From the NCBI RefSeq assembly GCF_964340395.1, contig NC_135554.1, positions 1,062,001 through 1,126,000 of the forward strand: DNA of 64,000 nt, read 5' to 3'. Origin of the DNA: Glandiceps talaboti. Its lineage: Eukaryota > Hemichordata > Enteropneusta > Spengelidae. Positions 35,144-45,440 of this stretch are shown piece after piece. A program made the translations under genes and the position numbers. Under the pieces are notes generated by a model, which saw only the letters and a program-made list of their open reading frames with translations, was not told where the DNA came from and made no database searches. Positions within the stretch are counted from its first letter, which is position 1, and each line of letters starts with the position of its first letter.

Positions 35144-35770
35144 CTATCTATTCAAATTTGTTTGTCGATAAATTTTTATTTGTATTTTGTATTTGTGTTT
35201 TGCGTTCTTAATGTTTTCGAAAATGGGGAATATTACAGTCTGTGCCACTTGAACAACCAATGACAAATTTTCCTCCTGACAAAACCGTCTAAATCCTAAC
35301 CTGCCAACCCGGGCCGCCACCCTCCCGCCAAAAAAGGTACCGCGCCGAAATTGCCCCAATGGCCCCCATTCCCATACAACGGGCAGAAATGCAGCAGAAA
35401 GAACTAACATTGCAAACCGACTTATCTCATATACCATCCGTCGACGTTCTTGCAGGGACCATACCATGATGAATTGACGAACCAATGCGCAAACCATAGA
35501 CTTCCATTCTCGAACAGTCTCTATTGTACGGCGAACAAACATCTGAACCAAACACAGCATCCATACGGTAATACACATTGCAATTTTTCCTTCCAACTTC
35601 TTCTTTTTGACCAGTGAGCGAAGTAGACAGCATACAGCATCCAGGACCCATACCAAACATCGGAATATTCTTCTATCATCATCCACTCTCAGCAGTGCAA
35701 GGCTTCGGATATATACTATGACGACATAGACCAGGGTTAGCAGCACAACACACGGAGAACCAGTATCCAT
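35144..35770 (-). CDS. Candidate single-exon multi-pass membrane protein (208 aa)
   Basis: ATG at 35770 opens 208 codons with no stop on the minus strand. A TATA box (TATATAAAT, 35826-35834) lies 56-64 bases upstream of the ATG, leaving room for a short 5' UTR. Hydrophobic segments are near residues 7-27 (VVLLTLVYVVIVYIRSLALL), 36-54, 62-79 (IAMCITVWMLCLVQMFV), 92-104 and 116-135, joined by Arg/Lys-rich loops (VDDDRR, VKKKK, QERRR). The C-terminal 70 residues are basic and polar. GC content is higher than in the flanks. I do not recognise the family. It could be a lineage-specific gene or the first exon of a longer one; expression data would decide. Confidence 0.5.
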   Translation of the reverse strand: MDTGSPCVVLLTLVYVVIVYIRSLALLRVDDDRRIFRCLVWVLDAVCCLLRSLVKKKKLEGKIAMCITVWMLCLVQMFVRRTIETVREWKSMVCALVRQFIMVWSLQERRRMVYEISRFAMLVLSAAFLPVVWEWGPLGQFRRGTFFGGRVAARVGRLGFRRFCQEENLSLVVQVAQTVIFPIFENIKNAKHKYKIQIKIYRQTNLNR

Positions 35771-35825
35771 CTTTCTTTATCGTTTGCTGGAGTCGCAAAG
35801 ACAGTATGAAAATGTATCACGCGTC

Positions 35826-35834
35826 ATTTATATA
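35826..35834 (-). promoter_or_regulatory. TATA box of the membrane protein candidate
   Basis: Minus-strand GGGTATATAAATGACGC. The spacing to the ATG at 35770 allows a start site about 30 bases downstream and a 5' UTR of roughly 25-30 nt. Confidence 0.5.
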
Positions 35835-36419
35835 CCCAACCCAAGATGTTAGATTCCTGTCGAGAACCATGAACCAATCAGACCTAGAGGATCAAAATTT
35901 TCCTTTACCCCTCCAGGTGCACTTTAAAGGTGGTGGCAGGGAAAACTATTGTGTTTGTAAGACTAGTTGGTGTTGTTTGTTTCAAATTGGTCAATCACTT
36001 GACAGGGAGTACACGTGTTACATTTGACAGACAACCAATCAAAAGTCCAGAGTTGATTTCGCCACATTCTTTTATTTTACAGGAATACAAACTTATGTAA
36101 CGTACACAGGGGTTGCACACTGTGTAATGAAGGTATAGATTGTAGCGTTCCTCGCTAAATGCGTGCAATGACGGATAAGCACCGGTATTGTTGATGAATT
36201 ATGAATGTATGTGTCGCCCCCGTTTGAATGAAAGTGTAATGTATAAAATTATGTGAAAACCAGAACGTGGTGACGGGGGCTATTGTCTTGGAATAAGGTG
36301 TTGCATTTTGTTACCAATTACTCAACTCGTTGACATACAGTTTATTTATTTATTTCACGGAAGGCCGGCAAGTCCCATTTACAGGCTCCTAAAAATGCAA
36401 AATTCAAGAATACAAAACA
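35835..36419. other. Intergenic sequence
   Basis: No gene is seen. The stretch ends at the (AAT)n tail of the LINE on the minus strand. Confidence 0.4.
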
Positions 36420-36422
36420 CAC

Positions 36423-36459
<37 letters not shown>

Positions 36460-36628
36460 TATTTATTGCCATTGTGCATCATTTAAAAAGAATACACTAG
36501 GAAAATTTTGCGATGTCGCTCAGAACAAACAATCTACAATCCATACAAGACAACACCAAAACTACCGACATGACACAAGAGTAAAACTGTTAAAACTGTT
36601 AAAACTATGCAAGTTAATTAAAAGATTA

Positions 36629-38100
36629 TCATGACAGTGACTGAACTGCGCGTTGGAAGAAACTGTTGCTAAAACGTACCGACCTGACTTTTAAGGATCG
36701 ATAGCGGCGGCCAGAAGGGAGCAACTGAAAAAGTCCATTTGCGGGATGCGTACTGTCAGTAGCAATAAGAGAGGCTCTGCGGACAATTCGTTGGTGGTAG
36801 AGATTTTCAAGACATGGCAAATCTGTGCCAATTATTTTCGATGCAGTGCCCACGATCTTGTTCAGCTTCAATTTATCACTTTTGGATGCGGCTCCAAACC
36901 AAACTGTTATCGAAAAAGTTAGTAAACTTTCAATAACTGCTCTATAGAATTGAACCATTATACTTTTGTTGATTCCGAACTTTTTTAATCGCCTCAGAAA
37001 GTAAAGACGTTGCTGTGCCCTTTATAGGATGTTATCATTATTCTTATCCCACTTTAAATCGTCCGAAATGATAGATCCTAAGAACTTGAAGCTATTCACA
37101 ATTTCTATGGGGTTGCCATTGATTGCAAGTGGTTCTAGCTGGGATTTGTTTTTCCGGAAGTCAATGATCATTTCTTTTGTTTTTGAAACATGGAGATCAA
37201 GGTTATTTTCTGAGCACCAGCTAACGAGATTATTAACTTCATTGCGATACGCACTTTCGTCTGAGTTCTCAATAAGACCTTCCACAGTAGTATCATCCGC
37301 GAACTTAATTATTGATGTACTTGGTTGACTGGAAACACAATCGTATGTGTACAATGAATATAGAAGTGGGGACAGAACACACCCTTGCGGTGCACTGTAT
37401 TAAGGACAATTGACGAGGACACATTATTGCCGATTTTGACAATTTGAGGTCTCCTCAATAGAAAATTGAGAATCCACAAATTAATGGATTGGGGAAAACC
37501 TATTTATTGAAGTTTCTCTAGTAATTTGAAAGGGAGAATTGTATTAAAAGCTGAACTATAGTCAACAAAAAGGATCCTAACATATCTATTTGACTTTTCA
37601 AAGTGCTCAAGAGCAAAATGGAGACCAAGCGAGACTGCGTCTTCAACAGATCGATTTTGGCGGTATGCAAATTGAAAAGCATCAAACTTGTGACTTAGAA
37701 TGGTTTTCAGAAATGCTAGAATTAAACGTTCGAATGATTTCATAACAACATATGTTAATGCTACAGGTCTATAGTCATTTAAGCACGATATGGACGGTTT
37801 CTTAGGAACAGGGATGACGACTGATTTTTTGAAGCATTCAGGAACTTTACCTAGTTCAAGAGACAAATTGAATATGTTTGTGACGACACCCGACAATTGA
37901 TCCGCACAGTTCTTTAGTAGACGAGGTGAAATGCCGTCTGGTCCTGGAGCCTTTTTAGCATTTAAATGCTTAAACTGACTTTTGACATCTGATTCTTGCA
38001 CAACAAAGGGCGGACTATCTGGACAGGTGTCAACAGTTGGCACTGGTTTGGTGTTCCTTTCTTCAAACCGACCGTAAAACTTGTTAAGTTTGTTGGGCAA
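36629..38100 (-). pseudogene. LINE reverse transcriptase (frameshifted)
   Basis: The first frame, 38100-37504, has the fingers/palm blocks (KAPGPDGISPRLLKN, VIPVPKKPSISCLNDYRPVA, ILFVDYSSAFNTILP with a catalytic Asp). After a break near 37500-37400 come SAPQGCVLSPLLYSLYT and KFADDTTVEGLI with the FADD catalytic pair (near 37296), WCSENNLDLHVSKTKEM, then a further break near 37020 and the C-terminal region to 36629. All main RT motifs can be found, so this copy is fairly recent. Confidence 0.92.
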
Positions 38101-38146
38101 GTCAAAGTCATTTGCATCGGCTGCACGAGATGTTTTTTATAGTTGG

Positions 38147-38913
38147 TTATTTTTTGAAGTCCTTGCCAGATGTTATTGGAATTGTTCGCCGTGAGGTCAC
38201 TTTCCAACTTCTTACGATATCTTCTTTTAGCCAATGTGATGCTTTTCTGCAGATCGTACTTTGCTTTCTTATACAAAGCATTGTCACCTGACTGAAAAGC
38301 AACTTCTTTCGCACGAAGTTTCTTTTTAACTTCAAAATCAAACGTTAAACCATGGTTTGTTATTCGGGTAGATTTTGACTTTCTTAGTTGGAACACATAA
38401 ACTTTCACAAAAAGCAATGTAGTCACACACTGAATCGGTACATTCGTCAATGTTTTTAGATGTTTCATTAAATACATTCCAGTCTGTGATCTCTAAACAT
38501 GCGCGGAGATTGTCAATTGCCACATCAGTCCATTTCTTTGATACCACTTCCCGTGGCTTCTCCCGTTTCAGCTTCTGTTTATATGCTGGGATAAGGAAAA
38601 TGACAGAATGGTCCGAGTTCCCAAGTGGGGCACGGGGCACTGCACTATAGGCATTCTTGATGGTAGTGTAACATTGATCCAGTGTATTGTTTCCCCGAGT
38701 TGCACATGATATTTGAGGGAAGTACTTTGGAAGTCCTTTCCTCAAGTTCGACTTATTGAAGTCACCAGCCAGAATAACGAGAGAGTCAGGGTTCTTGTTT
38801 TCAATGTTCATTACCTGGTCTGATAATTGATTGATAGCTTGGGTGTAGTTAGACTGTGGTGGTATATATACCGCAGTTAGGATTACTGATGTAAAAACAA
38901 GCATATCAAACAA
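38147..38913 (-). pseudogene. LINE endonuclease C-terminal part and linker
   Basis: Minus-strand frame 38913-38338 carries AP-endonuclease blocks VILAGDFNKS, NNTLDQCYT and GNSDHSVI (catalytic SDH). Overlapping frames at 38477-38147 give the basic linker (KAKYDLQKSITLAKRRYRKK). The N-terminal half of the endonuclease is missing. Confidence 0.88.
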
Positions 38914-40249
38914 ACAAAACTAACCTAATGCACATTAAAAACACATTACGAGGCAAATATATAAAATCAATATTGTCAGGTGGACAATCTGGAAAATTAA
39001 ATTTGATACATTAAAGTCAATATTCAAAATACTACAACAAAGACCACTATACGTTATACGTTATTATACATGTACATCTGTGAACGGCACAGTGTTTAAA
39101 AACATTAAATTTACTGGCATCAGGTTTGTAAACTTTCTAGTTCTCTGATCCGGCCTCTGTGGAACTTTAAAATGTAACTTGAAGAGAATATACGGACTAT
39201 CATAAACATTACTTACATACACACTTGTATAAGAATACCATGTCTAAGAACATCCTCCGCTGCGCTGGGAGGGGATTGGCAAATCGAAAAACCTGCATAA
39301 ATGTGCATATTGTGACGGTTAAAAATGATTCCGTTTAATGGATTTCCAGAACCCTTTCAATGCTAGCCTGTGGTTTATTTTGGCAAGGTGACCAAATGAT
39401 TGAGCCCTATTCCAGAATACTCCCCATGGGTGATCAAGGGATGCTGTTCCTGCGCCAAACCACAATTGAATGGGGTTGGCTAAGTATCTCCAAGTATAGA
39501 TTACGATCCAACCTCTCCTTGCAAATCCCACACTTATTTGTAAAGAAATCTCTTATTATGTATGAACACTGAAGTCGATTATCACTGTTATTTTATACTA
39601 GTGTATCATACATTTGTACATCTCGAGAATACGGGAAGTATGCCATATAACTGCATAAATGAAAATCAGCGACAACGTTTGTTTTTGTGAGCTTGAAGGG
39701 AAGAGGGAACTGGGAAACAATTTGTACAAAATATTTTCTCATCAGCCCCCACCCCTTCAATAGAATACAGAATTAAACATGGAAAATAGAATACAAAATT
39801 AAAAAATGGAAAGTTGACTCTGAGTTGTAAAATTTCATTCAGAAATGAAAGTTCAGTTGTTTAATTGCATTGTTTTGGAATGACGAATTGTAAAATGGAA
39901 TATAGAACAGAAAAATAGATATTTGAGTTGTAAAATTGAAATAAGAATAGCAAAATGAGGAGTTGTAATTTTGTCATGGATTGGACACCATAGATTGGGA
40001 TGTGGGAAGGCGGAGAAGGGTGGTCCTTCAAAAATAGTGTCAGCACCTTCGTTGACATTGTGAAGTGATGCTACATATACGAGGAATAGTATATAAATTC
40101 TATAGTTTATGTAAATATACCCACTGCACTTCAAATTAGTTTTCAATTGAAAACATAGGCGAAAATCTTACCTGTGGCAATGCCTCGCTACAATTACTAC
40201 TACTACTACTACTACTATTACTAGTAGTAGTAGTAGTAGTAGTAGTAGT
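38914..40249. other. Intergenic sequence, no gene seen
   Basis: A loose plus- and minus-strand open stretch near 39319-39572 lacks motifs. At 39780-39960 the short phrase AGTTGTAAAATTGAAA/AAAATGGAA repeats irregularly. A (TAC/TAG)n run (40196-40249) leads into the foldback. Confidence 0.45.
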
Positions 40250-40426
40250 AGCTGCAATAATTGTAGCGTTTGATGTGATTTTGAGGGCTTTTTCGTCTGT
40301 TTTTGTGCCTTTTTTTGTTCCGACGTTTAACCCGAATTTGATTCGGTTAAACGTCGGAACGAAAAAAGGCACAAAAACAGACGAAAAAGCCCTCAAAATC
40401 ACATCAAACACTACAATTATTGCAGC
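40250..40426. mobile_element. Near-perfect 177-bp foldback (palindromic MITE)
   Basis: AGCTGCAATAATTGTAG at the left is the reverse complement of CTACAATTATTGCAGCT at the right. The arms of about 83 bp pair with only two or three mismatches through to a centre near TTTGA at 40337. It sits inside a TAG/TAC microsatellite. Because both strands are almost the same, both read similar open frames (FSSVFVPFFVPTFN). It is a recent foldback insertion or an inverted duplication, and could form a long hairpin RNA if transcribed. Confidence 0.9.
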
Positions 40427-41819
40427 TATAGTAGTAGTAGTCGTCGTCGTACGAGTCATAGTTCATTGTGGACATACTAACGTAAACACTTCTTTCAAGT
40501 TTCACCCATCCTGATATAAATTGATTGTATGCCTCTAGGATATTCTACAGATCGATATCTGATTATTTATATAAATATGGATAATAACGATGTGTCTTGG
40601 ATTGTGAGATTTGTGATACTCTCGAGCAACAACGTATGGTTTCTGAGTGGTATGCATACCGTCTGATGCATTTCCGGGTCATGATACAACGGTACCTCTA
40701 GCCTACTGAAAAGTATTCTAAGAATAATGCTTGTCACATTTGACTCGATGATGCTCGATAACTTATTTGGCATGGTAAACATCTCCAGTGACTTTGGGTG
40801 TTCAAATTAGGTCTACCAGCAGAACGTGCGATAGAGTACTTGAATGAGATGTACACATGGCGAATATGCAGATGACAACTCAAATAAGTTGTCGAGGCGA
40901 GTCAAATAAGTTATCGAGGAGCCAAAGAAGTTGTTGAGGCAAATAAGTTATCGAGGAGCCAAATAAATTGTTGAGGCGAGTCAAATAAGATGTCGAGGTG
41001 CCAAATAAGTTGTTGAGACGAATCAAATAAGTTGTACATAATAATGGCCCCAACAATGCGCCATACTTTAACAAAACGAAGACATTCGCTTTGTGTGTGT
41101 TGATATGTAAAAGTGAGATGAGCACTCAAACATTTATTTTTGCGAGTGCTTTACATACCAAAATACAAAAAATAACCAGATTTAAACTGAATGCCTTCCG
41201 TAAGGGTAGTCTTGCAATTTCATGATTCATGCAAAAAATTTAGCTCTACATTTGTAATTTTTTCAAGTCCCAGTGAAAGTTAGTTGTCAAAAACATTGTT
41301 CAAATACCAGGAAAGCTTGCCATCCTCGACTGCACTCGGCTTTTGTGATCCCCTACATACCTGGGATATGTACACCCGTTTCCACGGCAAATAATAAATG
41401 AAATTGAAACCCGCATAACATTGCTATTACGCATCAGAAAGTTTACGCACTTCATGCATGGTATGGATCGTAACAGTTGAACAACTTTAATACAGTGAAG
41501 TGATAAGGTATTATTGCCCTACTTTGTCCCTGGGTAAAGTGTATACATTCTTGTTTTGATCGAGATAGACAGACGCACTGTCTGCTCCAAATTATACATG
41601 CGTGAATGGTGTGAAGTGAGCAGATGATTGTGACTGTGTATTTCTGCCATAAAGCTTACAGATGATGAGTATTTTCAGTGCCCACCTCCTTGCTTTGATG
41701 TAATAATCTTCAGATTCAACAAAAATATTAATACAAACACTTCTCAGTGTAGAACGACAACATGTATCCATTCCTGGTTTACCTTACTTACTCACTTCAT
41801 GGTATGGATCATAACAGTT
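40427..41819. other. Intergenic sequence with short local repeats
   Basis: At 40875-41035 the phrase AAATAAGTTGTCGAGGCGAGTC repeats about six times with a period near 26-30 bp. At 41187-41215 AAACTGAATGCCTTCCGTAA matches the end of the dispersed repeat at 51826 and 52862. No gene is supported. Confidence 0.5.
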
Positions 41820-41883
41820 GAACACACACACACATACATACACACATACATACATACATACATACATACATACATACATACAT

Positions 41884-41916
<33 letters not shown>

Positions 41917-42067
41917 TACATACATACATACATACATACATACACACACACATACATACATACATACATACATACATACATACATACATACATGCATACA
42001 TATATACATACATACATACATACATACATACATACATACATACATACATACATACATACACGCACAC
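41820..42067. repeat. (CATA)n microsatellite with (CA)n blocks
   Basis: About 250 bp of ACATACATACATACAC; open frames on both strands are artefacts of the repeat. Confidence 0.98.
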
Positions 42068-43158
42068 AGACTTTCATCCATTAATACATCTCTTCCTTAC
42101 AGAAGAAAAAACATATATTGTATTGTTTGATAAAATGATGAGCACTCAACATTTACTTTTACGAGTACTTTGGGGTGGGGGTTTTGCCCTTTGGTCTGAC
42201 ACTGGTACTGTAGTATTAGAGATAATGAGTCTAAAATAGGGTCTACTTTACATTATTTTGTTTGGTCTAAAATGCTGTCTTGTAAGGAATCAGATAATAA
42301 ATTCTTGACTAGTTCGAAATTTCTGGGAATTTCCCTAGGAATTCCTCCAACTAATTCGCTGGTTACATTTTGGTGACATATCGGTGATTATATATTTTGG
42401 TCAAAATGGTTCGAAAAAAGGGTCTGGAGTTGACAGCATTGGCCGCGAACCCCAATCAGACTTGGCCAGTGGTACCCCCACCCCATTCCCGGGCATTTAC
42501 CTACCATACCATAATTATGACGCTGCAGTCAATAGCCAAGTGAATGTGTGTATCTGCCAAATTTCTCTGTATAAGTTAAGATGTAGGTAATATAGCCATA
42601 CAGTTGTATAATAATGTATTGAGAGTAAAATTTGGGTATTGGAGACAATTTTCAAGTACTCTTTGGCTTCCGGTGTGTATGATTTGAAATTTATCCCACT
42701 AAATGGCCTTCACTACAAGTCCTTTTTATCAAAAATGTGCTTACCATAGGAGGGGGACTTTAATGAGCGAATGCCATCTCCAACACACGAAATTGATAAT
42801 TTTGGCAAAAATCGATTTAGAATATGACAAATCAAATCGGTATATCACTTGGCCACTTAATGTCACGGATTGCTGGGAGGGTTTTATCCGAAAATTGAAT
42901 GGTCTTGTGTACATTCATGTCCGATTTTTGAAAAAATCACAATTGGGTGAAATTTATCCAGATATTTAGAAAACACATATGGAGATTTTGCCTAAATATC
43001 TATATTCTATTTGAGATTTTCAATCGGTATATCACTTGGCCACTTAATGTCACGGATTGATTATATATAATTGAAAGTCAAAATATGTTTTGTTAAAGTT
43101 TTTTATTTTTCAACTTTTTTTTCAACTTTTTTTTGTTTTTGGCTGAGTCTGCTGACAA
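42068..43158. other. Intergenic sequence, no gene seen
   Basis: The phrase AATCGGTATATCACTTGGCC, with 18 further matching bases, occurs at 42836 and again at 43022. No coding support. Confidence 0.4.
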
Positions 43159-43216
43159 GCGCCGGTCACGAGCACGGCGTGCTCGTACCCGGCGCCTGTC
43201 ACGAGCGTGACAGGCG
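43159..43216. repeat. Two adjacent GC-rich hairpins
   Basis: Hairpin 1 has an outer stem GCGCCGG/CCGGCGC (43159-43195) and inner stem ACGAGCAC-GGC-GTGCTCGT (43168-43186). Hairpin 2 is CGCCTGTCAC-GAGC-GTGACAGGCG (43193-43216), a perfect 10-bp stem. They stand out in an AT-rich area. Confidence 0.75.
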
Positions 43217-43558
43217 TGACCTTTGACATCCATTACGAATGTTTCGGCGTAAAATACACGTTCTTATTACCTTCGAAATTGATCGCTCAAACATTATATC
43301 AGTTCTCGAATCGGTTAATGTGTACACGTAAGCCAGGCCAAAATTATTATTCAATTTTAGCTGTAAAACTACGTATAAACAGTTAAAATTAGTTTGTAAC
43401 TACGAAAATTATCAAATACTACACCTAAAATAGAATAATAATGTTGGCCTGAACGGCTTTCCATATACATATCGTTCGATACATGATGTATGGTGTATTT
43501 GTATTTCTTTTCAACCTGAACCAGCTTTTCTATATCGCCTTGTAACGTTGTTATTATT

Positions 43559-43596
<38 letters not shown>

Positions 43597-43806
43597 AAAG
43601 ATTCAGTTTACTTCATCGTACATTGTAGTATACATTCTTTTCGTGGTCTGAGTACGCATGTATCATGAAAGGTGAACAACACGTCTACAGCAGGTCGACG
43701 TCAACATCTGCGCTCGTACTAGAAGTAGTACCTAGCTGACTGACCCATAGACTGTCGACAGTCGCTCGAGCCTTTTTTTCCTACGTTTAATCTAAACTTA
43801 AGTCGA

Positions 43807-43824
43807 AGGCCCGAGCTCGGGCCT
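43807..43824. repeat. Perfect 18-bp palindrome
   Basis: AGGCCCGAGCTCGGGCCT lies just before the reverse transcriptase remnant. It may be a remnant of a transposon end. Confidence 0.7.
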
Positions 43825-44106
43825 GTGGCCCTCGATATAAGTATGCGATTATAGTAGTATTGTGCCGGATGGGAGCACCGCAACGACTTAATGTGAATCT
43901 CAATATTCCAACTGTTTTATGGACACTGGATTATCTCACAAATCGACCGCAGCACGTGAAAGTTAATATCCAGATGTGCTCTCCGACACTCTACCACAGG
44001 GGACAGTATTGTCTCCTTTCCTATTTTCCATATATACAGCTGATTGTAGAAATTCGCATGAGTCGTGCCCAAGTGCTAAGTTTTGCCTATGACACTGGAC
44101 TAACTT

Positions 44107-45070
44107 GACTGATAACAAATGACGACATAGTGTACAGATGTGAAACTCGTGCATTATTGTCCTTCAGTAACTTTGGGTGAACTTGTCATCACCTAGTTGA
44201 AATTGACAGGTCAGTGACTATCCCACGCACTCTCCCAGGGATTTGATAGCCATGATATCCGGAGAATATATACAACTGTCATATTTTGTATCCGGGGTCA
44301 TTAACAGTTGTCATCTGCAAGGACAGCACAAGACAGATGTGTATTGCCAAGCCAGGCATGGCTTTGATTAACTTTTAGCCAATGGCTTCAATGACTGGGT
44401 ACGTCATCAGACACATTAACCAATGGAGACTGAGTTTTTGGCTATGAATGACATGCTGTGTGAGCACATGTTTCATGATATAAGCCGGTGAAAAAGTGAA
44501 GTTCAGCAGGCGAGCAGGCAAGGAAGAGAGGAAAGGAGAGCGGAGAACAGCGAGGCAAGGAAGCTGGAAGCAGACCAGACTGAACAGTGGGAGCAGCTGG
44601 TTCAAGTGTGCAAGTAACAGACAGTGGTAGCAGTATTGGGCATCTGGAGACAGTTCTACGGAGTGTGGAATCTTCAGTCGAAGCCAGCTCTACTAATTGT
44701 TGTGTGACTGCCATCGCTTCTTTGTGTGTACACCCGCGTTCGGACACTAAGATTATTTGCTCAATAACAGCACAGTCAGATAAGTAATTCTTTTGCCAGC
44801 CGATATATTGTTTGAATGTTTGTTTATATAGTCTTTTTTATATAGTTAATTAAAGTTGATGTTTAATCATATTTCTGTGTGTCCTGGAGTTCATTACAGC
44901 AAGCCATCCATCCCCACAGATCACATTAAGGGTTCCGTCCCCCCGACTTACCCACAGTTTATCAAATTTTAGCCTGTGAAACTCAGGCACGGGAATATTC
45001 CCAAAATTCCAGATATCGTCTTTTCATTCACAAATGTGGTGAAAGGCGATTTCTCTACACAGACAAGAAA
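44107..45070. other. Insertion in the RT remnant, possible solo LTR
   Basis: The stretch separates two RT blocks. It has a TATA-like ATGATATAAGCCGG (44475), a GA-rich segment, and a late region with TAGTTAATTAAAGTTGATG (44850) resembling a polyadenylation signal followed by TTTCTGTGTGTCCTGG. This resembles a solo LTR, but I could not find clear TG…CA ends with a target duplication. Confidence 0.35.
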
Positions 45071-45185
45071 TAAGTACGTTTGTAAACTGGTGTGATTGGA
45101 ACTATCTAGAACTTAATGTAGCTAAAGCCAAGGAAATGATTATCGGTTTTTATATATAAGAAAGCTGTCTGTGTATGAAGATATT

Positions 45186-45337
45186 TAGTCTCGTTGCCAG
45201 ACTCGTGACTATCATCCCTAGCTTTTATTTGTAAGGCACATGTGTGGCGAAGCCGCAAGAAGTGAGAGACTTTAGTTCCAAGCCATTCGGCATACATTAA
45301 AAGAGGGACGATAGTCACGAGTCTGGCAGCGAGACTA
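45186..45337. mobile_element. hAT-like MITE (152 bp)
   Basis: The ends TAGTCTCGTTGCCAGACTCG and CGAGTCTGGCAGCGAGACTA are inverted repeats; pairing extends to about 33 bp (GTGACTATC, CCCT). Flanks read GAAGATAT on the left (45177-45184) and GAAGATAG on the right (45338-45345), an 8-bp near-duplication as expected for hAT transposons. It interrupts the RT remnant. It has no coding capacity. Confidence 0.8.
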
Positions 45338-45440
45338 GAAGATAGATCAAGGATGAAGTTGTCAATACAGTTGGAATATATATGTATTTAGGGATGACTC
45401 TCGATGATAAGCTTTCATGGCACATGCCAATGTCAAAAAA

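Larger units (their letters stand above)
36420..38913 (-). mobile_element. LINE of the CR1/L2/Rex1 group, minus strand, 5' truncated
   Basis: Read on the minus strand it holds the C-terminal part of an AP-type endonuclease, a linker, a reverse transcriptase and a 3' end with ATGGCAATAAATATATTATT and a (TTA)n tail (36425-36460). The coding order and blocks match the LINE at 16621-18049, but it is longer and less deleted. The 5' end is lost at about 38913. Several frameshifts show that it is inactive. Confidence 0.9.
43863..45440 (+). pseudogene. Old LINE reverse transcriptase in three pieces
   Basis: Plus-strand piece 1 (43863-44106) reads TLDYLTNRPQHVKVN and a decayed FADD block (FAYDTGLT). 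Piece 2 (about 45072-45150) reads FVNWCDWNYLELNVAKAKEM. Piece 3 (about 45349-45440) reads YMYLGMTLDDKLSWHMPM. In order these are successive blocks of a CR1/L2/Rex1 type RT, separated by a gap of about 960 bp (44107-45070) and by a 152-bp MITE. The pieces are older than the LINEs at 16.6 kb and 36.4 kb. Confidence 0.8.

Noticed and set aside
39319-39572. Possible LINE C-terminal fragment
   Set aside because: Open in both strands but no RT, endonuclease or zinc-knuckle motif is visible.
41784-42239. Frames of THIHTYI or YVCMYVC repeats
   Set aside because: Translation of the CATA microsatellite on either strand.
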